Shown: positions 1 to 5,957 of the stretch, one piece after another
Position numbering within the stretch: the first letter of the stretch is position 1
Layout: the number at the start of each line of letters is the position of its first letter
Source of the DNA: an uncultured Oxalobacteraceae bacterium
GTDB taxonomy: Bacteria; Pseudomonadota; Gammaproteobacteria; Burkholderiales; Burkholderiaceae
Assembly: GCA_946479705.1 (NCBI GenBank)
Contig: CAMLHI010000011.1
Coordinates: forward strand, 1 to 20,425
Length of the DNA: 20,425 bases
Direction of reading: 5' to 3'
Notes under the pieces: generated by a model
Told to the model about the DNA's origin: nothing
Database searches by the model: none
The model's input: the letters and a program-made list of their open reading frames with translations, nothing else
Translations under genes and position numbers: made by a program

Positions 1-53
1 GTATTGGCCTCCGAAGCCAAGGGTCGTGGGTTCGATCCCCGCCAGCCGCACCA
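1..53 (+). tRNA. tRNA-Arg(CCG), 3' part (5' part outside window)
   Basis: The sequence shows an anticodon stem TTGGC/GCCAA enclosing the loop CTCCGAA, whose central triplet CCG is an arginine anticodon. A T-arm GTGGG-TTCGATC-CCCGC and an acceptor strand ending in CACCA follow. The 5' half lies before position 1. The bases GTA just before the repeat fit a normal tRNA D-stem/anticodon junction, whereas the right copy at 10609 is preceded by unrelated TTT. The left copy is therefore the working tRNA, with its 3' half supplied by the phage attP. Confidence 0.93.
4..53 (+). repeat. attL: 50-bp direct repeat, left copy
   Basis: This copy is identical to 10609-10658 and covers the anticodon stem-loop through the CCA end of tRNA-Arg(CCG). 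Identity stops at A3 versus T10608 on the left and G54 versus C10659 on the right. The tRNA remains complete at this junction, as expected for tyrosine integrases that target tRNA 3' ends. Confidence 0.95.
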
Positions 54-92
54 GTTTTTCTCTGCAAATTCAAATACTTAGGTCGTGCTAAC

Positions 93-179
93 TAGTGCGT
101 TGTTATGCACTAATTTGCACAGTGTGGCACATCGAGTGTGCCAAAATTGTGCCGAGCAAAACTGGCACAGCGTTGTGCC
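93..179. promoter_or_regulatory. Cluster of TGTGCCA/TGGCACA repeats near attL (candidate integrase arm sites)
   Basis: TGGCACA occurs at 125-131 and 163-169, TGTGCCA at 137-143, and TGTGCC at 148-153 and 174-179. The 19-mer at 135-153 recurs exactly at 10543-10561 beside the integrase. An inverted repeat TAGTGC/GCACTA lies at 93-98 and 107-112. After circularisation the two clusters would flank attP. Arm-type integrase or excisionase binding is an inference from this layout. The surrounding 54-226 interval contains no gene. Confidence 0.5.
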
Positions 180-226
180 TTTGGCATAATCACGTCTTCG
201 ACTCATTCGGCGCTAGCGGTGCACTC

Positions 227-802
227 CTATAGCTGCGATTCATCGATGCTTCTCTCACCAATAGGAAATTGATTTACCCAATGTTTGATTTCGCGACCGG
301 TCAGGCTTGTTTTTCGCCCCGGAAGCAGATCTTTCATGAATGCGGCTCGAAACCGTGGCGCAAGGATTTGCGCATCGTCCCAATTGGTACTTCCGGACCC
401 CTGCAAGACTCTGCTTGCGACGCTTAGCTCGTAAGCCTCCGAACGTCGATCGATGTTCATGGTGCCTTGTGTTCCGCACAACTGCCCGGATTCATCTCGC
501 CAAAAAACAGCGGCGTCAGGTTCCAGAAATCTCACAGTATCGTAGTTCAATTCTAGGTAGTCGCCTGGTGTGGCTTGACCGCGCCCGCTAGCGGACCGGC
601 CAGTCACGAACCAATACGCAAATTCCGGCCAAGCCTCGCAGAGTTCATCAATCATTTCCGCAGTAACGGCTTTCGTCTTCTCTCTGTCCAGGTCACGCCA
701 CTTGCTGGCTTTGACCCCAGTCATTCCTTCCATCCAGTTGTAATCGCTATAGAAGTACCGAATGAATTCCTTGACACGTGCGGTCGTGTTGCTCTCAGCC
801 AT
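227..802 (-). CDS. Putative phage repressor-like DNA-binding protein
   Basis: This leftward gene encodes 191 aa from the ATG at 802-800, which has AAGGAAA about seven bases upstream. A longer reading from 838 adds 12 residues without a better ribosome site and would run into the operator repeats. The first 65 residues look like a compact Cro/repressor-type helix-turn-helix domain, with an SxxKWRDL-like recognition stretch followed by the EAWPEFAYWFVTG segment seen in many short phage regulators. The rest has no recognisable domain. It is divergent from the HTH/rep operon across a repeat-rich intergenic region, the expected place for a lysogeny repressor. Repressor function is inferred from position and fold only. 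Confidence 0.6.
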   Translation of the reverse strand: MAESNTTARVKEFIRYFYSDYNWMEGMTGVKASKWRDLDREKTKAVTAEMIDELCEAWPEFAYWFVTGRSASGRGQATPGDYLELNYDTVRFLEPDAAVFWRDESGQLCGTQGTMNIDRRSEAYELSVASRVLQGSGSTNWDDAQILAPRFRAAFMKDLLPGRKTSLTGREIKHWVNQFPIGERSIDESQL

Positions 803-826
803 GACTTTTCCTTGACAGTGTTGGGC

Positions 827-869
827 AATATCCATCACAATTGGATATTATCCAAATGCGAGGGATATT
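827..869. promoter_or_regulatory. Candidate operator between divergent regulators
   Basis: The heptamer GGATATT appears at 843-849 and 863-869 on the plus strand (20 bp apart) and inverted as AATATCC at 827-833. A perfect palindrome TTGGATA-T-TATCCAA spans 841-855. GAGG/CCTC arms (860-863 and 872-875) bracket the last copy. The block sits between the repressor-like gene and the HTH gene, so it is a good candidate for the binding sites of one or both. Confidence 0.5.
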
Positions 870-897
870 TTCCTCGTATATTACATCAGGATTTCAA

Positions 898-1191
898 ATG
901 CTCGAAGCACACGCAACAGTCTTGTCAGTGGATCAATTAGCAAAGCTCGTTCACAAGTCACCGTCGAGCGTGCGGAGTGACGCTTCGAGAAATCCTTCGG
1001 CGTTGCCACCAATCTGCCGACTGCCTGGAAACAAGCGCCTTCTTTGGAGACTAGAAGATGTCCAGGCATGGCTCGAAAAATATGTCGATCGGTCACTTGG
1101 TATTCATCCCTATTCGGTTGAAGTGGTTGATTCGACGGCGGGGCGAAAACGTGGACGGCCACGTAAGACTGAATCGCGGGGGCGCGTATGA
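898..1191 (+). CDS. Small helix-turn-helix protein (AlpA/excisionase-like)
   Basis: The protein has 97 aa from ATG 898, chosen because AGGA lies six bases upstream at 888-891. An upstream in-frame TTG at 841 overlaps the operator repeats and is unlikely. Residues 5-60 show the winged-HTH layout of the MerR/AlpA/excisionase superfamily: VDQLAKLVHKSPSSVRSD as the helix-turn-helix, then a wing and LLWRLEDVQAWLEKY. The C-terminus carries a basic RKRGRPRK segment resembling an AT-hook. It is the first gene of the rightward replication operon and overlaps the next gene by four bases (ATGA). It could be a Cro-like regulator of rep or a directionality factor for the integrase; the sequence does not decide. 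Confidence 0.65.
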   Translation: MLEAHATVLSVDQLAKLVHKSPSSVRSDASRNPSALPPICRLPGNKRLLWRLEDVQAWLEKYVDRSLGIHPYSVEVVDSTAGRKRGRPRKTESRGRV

Positions 1192-1457
1192 ATTCCGGGT
1201 CGCGGCCTAAGTCGCTTGCTGAGCGTCTTCAATGGATGGCGGCGAACCTGCCCGGTTTTCGTGAAGAGCTTGACGCCGTCCATGTCGCTGAACTTCATGG
1301 ACGCTTTCGCCAATGCGTCTCAGAGTTTCATCAATTTTCCAATCCCATTCCTCCTATCGGTGTAGCAGCGTCCCGCCGGGCACAGGTTGCCGAAATCGCC
1401 GGCCTCGCTGCTGCCAGCTATCTCGCCGATCTTGGTGGCCTGCTCGCTGCCTGGTAA
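1188..1457 (+). CDS. Hypothetical protein, 89 aa, replication operon
   Basis: The ATG overlaps the stop of the preceding HTH gene, which suggests translational coupling. The product is soluble, rich in alanine and arginine, and lacks membrane segments or a motif I recognise. It ends six bases before the proposed rep start. The position between a regulator and the replication initiator suggests an early phage protein, but no function can be assigned. Confidence 0.55.
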   Translation: MNSGSRPKSLAERLQWMAANLPGFREELDAVHVAELHGRFRQCVSEFHQFSNPIPPIGVAASRRAQVAEIAGLAAASYLADLGGLLAAW

Positions 1458-1462
1458 TCAAC

Positions 1463-2902
1463 ATGACGAAAAACAAAAATTTTCAATTCGATGCCCAAGC
1501 GAATGCTTACGCCAGTGCCACCGGTCGTGATGCTGGCGTGCGTGCTGTGAAGGCAAAGATTTACGGCGCTGGTAAGACCATTGCCGCGAAGACTGCTGTT
1601 CGTGAGGACGCCGAACGTACCGCCAGCGCGCCAGCGCTGCCGGAACGGATCGGCGGACACGCCGGACAGGCGGGGTTAGTGCCGCAAAACGCGCAGGTAT
1701 GCACGCCTTCAAAAGGCCCCATTAATAACATGGGGGAAAACTTATCGAACGACGACGCTGCTGCTGCTGATGATGCGGATACGTGGGCGAGCATTTCCGA
1801 GGAAGACCTTGGCGAAGTGTCGCTGATGATGACGGATTCCGGAAAGATTAAGACCGTCATGGTCCGCCGGCCATCGGTGGCTCAAGCGTGCATCGTTGAC
1901 TGGATCAATTTCACTGTGCTGGAAGACACGTTCTTCAAAACCGCCCGCCAGACTTTGGTCACTGATGATCAGATCATCGAGGAAGCGAGTCGTCAGTTCG
2001 AGAAAATCTTCGGCTTCGGCATCACGGACAAGCGTGACCGAGGCATGAATTTTTACCGAGAATCTTGGGTACTCGGCGATGGCATGGGCTTCGTATGTTT
2101 TGGAGGTCAACGCGCAACCATGCTCGTTACCCTATCCGGGCAAGGATGTCAGAACGCCGTCGTGGGTTGGGAAAAACGGCTTTTCCATTTCTTGACCAAG
2201 GTCGCAATGCGCCCGTCGATTTCTCGTATCGATCTGGCCCATGACGACATCGAAGGTGCTTACCTGTCGGTGGACTGGGCTTACGATCAATTTGCACTCG
2301 GCGGCTACACGCAGAAGGCTGGCGGTCGTCCACCAAATATCGAGTGCATCGGCAATTGGACCAGACCCACTGGTAAAGGACGGACTTTAACTATCGGCCT
2401 GCGCTCGTCCAGCAAGTTTTGCCGCTTCTACGAGAAGGGCCGCAAGGAAGGGGACAAGTCCAGTCCTTGGTGCCGCTGCGAGGTCGAATTCAAGAACACA
2501 AACACGATCATCCAGTTCGACGTGCTTCTGAATCCAACTGATTTTTTTGCCGCCGCCTATCCTTGCTTTTCGCATTTCGTTCAGGTCGAAACGCCACAGC
2601 GCATGGAAGTGAAAGTCAAGACGGCACAGATCACCGTCGATGCGTGCATCGAAGTGACCAAGCATCAGTTCGGAAAGTACATCCGCGTATTCCGCGAGCT
2701 ATGGGGCGACAAAAAAGCGCTCGACCTGATTTGCAACGAGGCGGATGACTACTGGCCCAAGCGCATGAAGCCACTCACAAGCGATGCCACGTCCGGGCCA
2801 ACGCCGGTGCACAAGCAAGCCCCTGTGCCCACTCCTTCATTCATGCAGTTTATTACCACCGTCCCATGTTTCGGCCTCAATGGGGAAAACGGTTTTGCGT
2901 AG
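1463..2902 (+). CDS. Rolling-circle replication initiator, RstA/Rep_trans family
   Basis: This 479-aa protein belongs to the phage/plasmid replication initiation factor family (Rep_trans, the RstA group of CTX-phi). Members nick the plus strand of the replicative form and start rolling-circle synthesis. Residues 254-262 read SRIDLAHDD, matching the conserved RxDxAxDD strand. Residues 309-345 hold the LTIGLRSS segment, then RFYEKG (321-326) with the presumed catalytic tyrosine at 323, and WCRCEVEFK. The first ~95 residues are low-complexity and not part of the core fold. ATG 1463 has a weak ribosome site; an internal ATG at 1730 (residue 90) would give a 390-aa form covering the whole catalytic domain. 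The stop is followed after 24 bases by the ssDNA-binding gene. Confidence 0.88.
   Translation: MTKNKNFQFDAQANAYASATGRDAGVRAVKAKIYGAGKTIAAKTAVREDAERTASAPALPERIGGHAGQAGLVPQNAQVCTPSKGPINNMGENLSNDDAAAADDADTWASISEEDLGEVSLMMTDSGKIKTVMVRRPSVAQACIVDWINFTVLEDTFFKTARQTLVTDDQIIEEASRQFEKIFGFGITDKRDRGMNFYRESWVLGDGMGFVCFGGQRATMLVTLSGQGCQNAVVGWEKRLFHFLTKVAMRPSISRIDLAHDDIEGAYLSVDWAYDQFALGGYTQKAGGRPPNIECIGNWTRPTGKGRTLTIGLRSSSKFCRFYEKGRKEGDKSSPWCRCEVEFKNTNTIIQFDVLLNPTDFFAAAYPCFSHFVQVETPQRMEVKVKTAQITVDACIEVTKHQFGKYIRVFRELWGDKKALDLICNEADDYWPKRMKPLTSDATSGPTPVHKQAPVPTPSFMQFITTVPCFGLNGENGFA
1717..1735 (+). other. Hairpin inside rep: candidate plus-strand origin
   Basis: The arms CCCCAT (1717-1722) and ATGGGG (1730-1735) enclose the loop TAATAAC. 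A GC-rich stem with an AT-rich TAATA-type loop is the common form of rolling-circle nick sites. In pT181-type Rep_trans plasmids the origin lies inside the initiator gene. The right arm contains the internal ATG at 1730, so the structure might instead affect internal translation initiation. There is no direct evidence for nicking. Confidence 0.3.
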
Positions 2903-2926
2903 GCCATTCAAAACAGGAACCAAAAA

Positions 2927-3262
2927 GTGAAATTCACTTCGACGATCAAAGTTACGGGTATGAAGTTCTCCAAGGGGACCATGGACAACGGTCAGGCATT
3001 CGACAGCACGAAGGTATTTGTCGAGACGGAACTGGACAGCAGCAAAGACACGGCGATGGGTACCGCGTGCGCCGAGTATGGCCTGGGCAAGGCCGAGGAG
3101 TACCAGAAATACAAACACCTGGCCGACTCGTTTCCGTTCATGGCGGTCGCCGAGATGGAAATCGTTACGAATGGTAAGACGCAAAAAACCGTCATCCACT
3201 CGCTGCGGCCTGTCGAAGCTGCGAAGTCAGCTGCCTCGGGTGGCAAGCATGCAGGCGCATAA
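2927..3262 (+). CDS. Single-stranded DNA-binding protein (pV-like)
   Basis: The 111-aa product starts at GTG 2927, with AGGAA at 2915-2919 at normal spacing. It begins with alternating beta-strand residues (MKFTSTIKVTGMKF) and has acidic and lysine-rich stretches typical of small OB-like phage ssDNA-binding proteins. The position directly after rep and before the virion genes matches gene V of Ff phages and the corresponding genes of Xanthomonas and Ralstonia inoviruses. Such proteins coat plus-strand DNA and hand it to the assembly complex. The assignment rests mainly on size, predicted fold and position. Confidence 0.6.
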   Translation: MKFTSTIKVTGMKFSKGTMDNGQAFDSTKVFVETELDSSKDTAMGTACAEYGLGKAEEYQKYKHLADSFPFMAVAEMEIVTNGKTQKTVIHSLRPVEAAKSAASGGKHAGA

Positions 3263-3458
3263 GGCCGAGTTCAAATTCATCGTTCAAGACAAAGAGTCGG
3301 CATTGTTTCTGATGCCGGTGGAAGGCGATGTTGGGTTCACGCCTTGGGCGCATGAAGCCGGACGCTTCGATGGGATTGCCGAGGCCACTGACACAGCAGC
3401 ACTGAATTGCCACGAAGGCTTTTTTGTGACGCAGGTTGTGTGTACTTGCGCAAGTTAG
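3249..3458 (+). CDS. Hypothetical protein, 69 aa
   Basis: The ATG at 3249 overlaps the end of the ssDNA-binding gene by 14 bases, and GGGTGG about eight bases upstream can serve as the ribosome site. The frame extends further upstream only as an arginine-rich shadow of the previous gene, so the short form is chosen. The product is acidic and has three cysteines near the C-terminus, two of them in CTC. No membrane segment is evident. A terminator-like hairpin follows directly. The function is unknown; small proteins at this place are common in betaproteobacterial inoviruses. Confidence 0.55.
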   Translation: MQAHKAEFKFIVQDKESALFLMPVEGDVGFTPWAHEAGRFDGIAEATDTAALNCHEGFFVTQVVCTCAS

Positions 3459-3467
3459 TAGTACAGG

Positions 3468-3489
3468 CCCGGCTGCTTCCGGGTTCTTT
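3468..3489 (+). terminator. Weak intrinsic terminator after replication block
   Basis: The arms CCCGG (3468-3472) and CCGGG (3479-3483) close a six-base loop and are followed by TTCTTT. It separates the replication genes from the virion genes. The short stem and interrupted T-tract suggest partial termination. Confidence 0.45.
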
Positions 3490-3506
3490 AATCAATAGAA
3501 ACTGAA

Positions 3507-3794
3507 ATGAATATAGGTTCCGTGATCAACATCGTGAGCTGCCAGGCGCGTACTGATGGTGGCGCAGCAGTCGCTCCATGCGGTATGGACGCAAACGGTG
3601 TCAGCTATCAGCCGCAGGTCGTTCAGGCCTATGTGATCGATGCCGCCAATGCTTCCAGAATTGACGCGATCACCGAACCCTTCGATTACGCGCAAGCCAC
3701 GGGTCTATTTGGCTTCGCTTTCAGCATCGTATTACTGGCATGGCTCGTAAGCCATTTCAGCGGCACGATCCTCGGCCTCATCCGCCGGGGCTAA
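3507..3794 (+). CDS. Putative minor coat or virion membrane protein, 95 aa
   Basis: The product has an N-terminal region with two cysteines (about residues 12 and 25) and one strong C-terminal membrane segment, about residues 68-90, ending in RRG. There is no cleavable signal peptide, so the N-terminal part is probably periplasmic or virion-exposed, as for inovirus minor coat proteins. It lies directly before the major coat gene, inside the virion operon. The ribosome site is weak (GAAACTGA). Which Ff minor protein it corresponds to cannot be decided. Confidence 0.6.
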   Translation: MNIGSVINIVSCQARTDGGAAVAPCGMDANGVSYQPQVVQAYVIDAANASRIDAITEPFDYAQATGLFGFAFSIVLLAWLVSHFSGTILGLIRRG

Positions 3795-3823
3795 CCTCAA
3801 CTTCCTAGAAAGGGAACTGCAAC

Positions 3824-4036
3824 ATGAAAAACAAAATCGCTCTGGCCGTCGCCGCTCTGTCGGTCGCTGCTACCTCCGCTGTGCACGCTGCTCCGCTGGA
3901 CCTGACCGGCGTTACCGGTGCCTTCGCCGCCTCCGATGTGGTCACTCCGGTGATCGCCATCGCTGGCACGCTGGCTACCGTATACGTTGCCATCAAGGCC
4001 GCTCGTATCGTCCTGGGCATGCTGCGCGGTCGTTAA
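3824..4036 (+). CDS. Major coat protein precursor (pVIII-like)
   Basis: The precursor has 70 aa, with AAGGGA (3810-3815) as ribosome site. Residues 1-22 form a signal peptide: basic MKNK, an alanine/valine core, and VHA before the cleavage point. The mature protein would be 48 aa: an amphipathic start APLDLTGV, a membrane helix about residues 42-62, and a basic end with K/R residues that would face the DNA inside the filament. Size, signal peptide and topology match class II major coat proteins of filamentous phages. A strong terminator follows, as usual after gene VIII, allowing high coat expression. Confidence 0.9.
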   Translation: MKNKIALAVAALSVAATSAVHAAPLDLTGVTGAFAASDVVTPVIAIAGTLATVYVAIKAARIVLGMLRGR

Positions 4037-4062
4037 GATCAAGCGGCTTCCGGCCAAGGTTG

Positions 4063-4088
4063 GGCGGCCCTTGGGTCGCCTTTTTTTT
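4063..4088 (+). terminator. Strong intrinsic terminator after major coat gene
   Basis: GGCGGCCC (4063-4070) pairs with GGGTCGCC (4073-4080), with one G-U pair, followed by eight T residues. The innermost pairs must open to leave a workable loop. It corresponds to the central terminator after gene VIII in filamentous phages. Downstream pIII and assembly genes would be expressed by partial readthrough. Confidence 0.85.
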
Positions 4089-4107
4089 ATCCAAAAAGGG
4101 GTTAGTC

Positions 4108-4203
4108 GTGACTGCAAATGATGCGTGGTACATGGTGATGTTCTCGTGGGGAATGCTTACCGCGTGGGCTGTTATCAAAGGTTTCGAAGGGGGTGCGCGA
4201 TGA
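4108..4203 (+). CDS. Small minor coat protein, 31 aa (pVII/pIX-like)
   Basis: The frame starts at GTG 4108, preceded by the purine-rich AAAAAGGGG, and ends at TGA 4201-4203, overlapping the pIII start (ATGA). It begins MTANDAWYMVMFSWG and continues as one hydrophobic helix with a short GFEGGAR tail. Ff pVII and pIX are 32-33 aa single-helix proteins encoded between or next to VIII and III, so length, topology and place all agree. The product would cap the filament tip. It is short enough to be missed by automated gene calling. Confidence 0.65.
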   Translation: MTANDAWYMVMFSWGMLTAWAVIKGFEGGAR

Positions 4204-5483
4204 TCCGCCGCCTCGTGATGATTCTCGTTATGTTGTCGATTGTGGCGAACGCCAACGCGCAGACTCTCCCGGCGCGCATCGGTCAGCAGATCGCAGCGGT
4301 GGTCAAGAACAAGGTAGGGCTTCGTGGCTTTGCCGTGAACGATCCGCGGTTCGGGGCGACAGTCGCGGCAGTTGGTACAGCGGTCGTTGAGATCGGGACG
4401 GCAGTGGTCGTCGCTGGCACTGCGCCAGCTTGGGGGACGGTGCTTGCCAGCGCGGTCATTGCTGGTGCTGTCGGCTATGGCATTCAGGCGCTCGCGAACT
4501 GGTTGTTCAACAAGGACGGCACAATAACGGTGCCTGGGCAGGGTGGCACAGCACCATCGCAGAAGGGACCGGACACGTACCTCTACGGTCAGTGGAAGGG
4601 CGGTAGCGCGACTGGGGTAGCAAGCGGCTATGTCATCGACTACAACATGCAGCTTACTCGCGATTATCCGCAGGCTGGGGCTTCCATCGGGGTGAGCTAT
4701 TGCGAAACGTACGGTAACGGTTCATGGATCTGCCACCTGTCTTACTCCAGTGCGTCTGGCACGGAGCCGGACTGGAGTCGTATTTCTGGATCTTCTCAGC
4801 AGGGTGTCCCCTATACGTGCGACGGTTTGACGGTGAACGGCGTTTGCCAGCCTCCCGCGATACTGCCCGGTAGTACGCCAGCTCAGACAGTGCCAGCTGC
4901 GCAGGCGTTAGCGATGATGTCCGCTACTGACAAGGCGAAGCCGTTGCCGGATCAGGTCGTAGCTGACTTGGCCGACGCTGCGTGGAGACAGGCAGCAAAT
5001 CAGCCAGGCTATGCGGGCGTTCCGTATTCGCTCACCGATCCTGTCACGCAGGCCGATGTCGCTACGGCTCGGGCGGCGAATCCTGCGGTTCCTCAGGCCA
5101 CCGTAGGCGATCTTGCAGAGCCAGTTTCCGCTAGCAACCCGCTGGGCCAGACTGCGTCGCCTACCGCGCCAGCCACGAACCCGGCGGCTAGCTCTCCGCA
5201 GGTCAACCTCGGTGACGATCCGGGCATCGGCTTCCCCACGCTTGAAGCCACGCCCACCGCTCAGCAGATCATCGACCCGCTGGCAGGGCTCGCGCCGTCG
5301 CTCAAGAGCTGGGCCGTTCCGGCTCACATGGCCGAGTGCCCGAAGCCTACCTTCGATCTATTCAACAAGCACATCGTCATGGACCAGCAATGTTCCATGT
5401 TTGAGGACAACCGCGCCACTCTGTATAACGCGATGCTCGTCGCGTGGGCGCTGATTGCCTTGTTCATCGTACTTTCTGCGTGA
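4200..5483 (+). CDS. Minor coat/adsorption protein (pIII-like)
   Basis: The 427-aa product starts at ATG 4200 after AAGGGGG. Residues 1-20 form a signal peptide ending ANA before QTLPAR. A hydrophobic glycine/alanine-rich stretch spans about residues 55-95. A central domain has two cysteine pairs (CETYGNGSWIC and CDGLTVNGVC), then a long Ala/Pro/Thr linker about residues 225-365. The C-terminal domain reads AECPKPTFDLFNKHIV, has a further cysteine, and ends in a membrane helix about residues 409-426. This is the pIII plan: exposed receptor-binding domains, a flexible linker and a membrane-anchored C-domain that seals the virion. Host receptor specificity cannot be read from the sequence. Confidence 0.82.
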   Translation: MIRRLVMILVMLSIVANANAQTLPARIGQQIAAVVKNKVGLRGFAVNDPRFGATVAAVGTAVVEIGTAVVVAGTAPAWGTVLASAVIAGAVGYGIQALANWLFNKDGTITVPGQGGTAPSQKGPDTYLYGQWKGGSATGVASGYVIDYNMQLTRDYPQAGASIGVSYCETYGNGSWICHLSYSSASGTEPDWSRISGSSQQGVPYTCDGLTVNGVCQPPAILPGSTPAQTVPAAQALAMMSATDKAKPLPDQVVADLADAAWRQAANQPGYAGVPYSLTDPVTQADVATARAANPAVPQATVGDLAEPVSASNPLGQTASPTAPATNPAASSPQVNLGDDPGIGFPTLEATPTAQQIIDPLAGLAPSLKSWAVPAHMAECPKPTFDLFNKHIVMDQQCSMFEDNRATLYNAMLVAWALIALFIVLSA

Positions 5484-5491
5484 GGTAGCCC

Positions 5492-5779
5492 ATGTTTGGA
5501 ATTCTCGTCTCCGCCTTTAATCTCATCCTCGGCTGGCTGGTACGCAGCGTACTGGTCAAGTTCGTTGTGTTTTTCGCGTTGTACTTCGTGACGACGCAGT
5601 TCGTTGGTGTGATCGCGTCGTGGTTGCCTACCGGCTCAGGCCTCACCAGTGCGTTCGGCGGCGTGAGCGCGGCTACGTGGTACTTCCTCGATCTGTTCGC
5701 GTTGTCTGTGGGCCTTCCAGCGGTCATATCCGCCTGTCTGACGCGATTCATCATCCGTCGCCTCCCTGTGATCGGATAA
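5492..5779 (+). CDS. DUF2523 family minor coat protein (pVI-like)
   Basis: The 95-aa protein has three hydrophobic segments, about residues 4-40 (probably two helices) and 60-85, and ends RFIIRRLPVIG. Its position between pIII and Zot, its size and its membrane topology match the DUF2523 family that fills the gene VI place in many inoviruses. pVI forms the virion tip together with pIII. GAGG at 5482-5485 precedes the ATG, and only eight bases separate it from the pIII stop. Confidence 0.75.
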   Translation: MFGILVSAFNLILGWLVRSVLVKFVVFFALYFVTTQFVGVIASWLPTGSGLTSAFGGVSAATWYFLDLFALSVGLPAVISACLTRFIIRRLPVIG

Positions 5780-5783
5780 GGCC

Positions 5784-5957
5784 ATGCTGACCATTCTGGC
5801 GCTTCTGGCGCGTAGGTTCAACAAGCGCATCGTGGTGGCGTTCGTCGTCGGTGCGTTTATCGGCTTCGTCGGTCTGCTGGTCGTGCTGAAGACCCACATT
5901 GCCCACCAGTGCAGTCCGGTCGGTGTCCCCGGCTTCTATCTTTGCAAGGTGAGCTGA
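5784..5957 (+). CDS. Small membrane protein, 57 aa, between pVI and Zot
   Basis: The ATG at 5784 follows the DUF2523 stop by four bases, and the stop TGA shares its last base with the Zot ATG (TGATG). The product starts MLTILALLARRFNKR, has one membrane helix about residues 16-35, and ends with two cysteines in QCSPVGVPGFYLC that could form a disulfide in the periplasm. Tight packing on both sides supports translation. I do not recognise a family. It could be an assembly helper or a minor virion protein. Confidence 0.6.
   Translation: MLTILALLARRFNKRIVVAFVVGAFIGFVGLLVVLKTHIAHQCSPVGVPGFYLCKVS

Noticed and set aside
841..897. TTG start at 841 for the small HTH gene
   Set aside because: It lies inside the operator palindrome and lacks a ribosome site, while ATG 898 has AGGA at good spacing.
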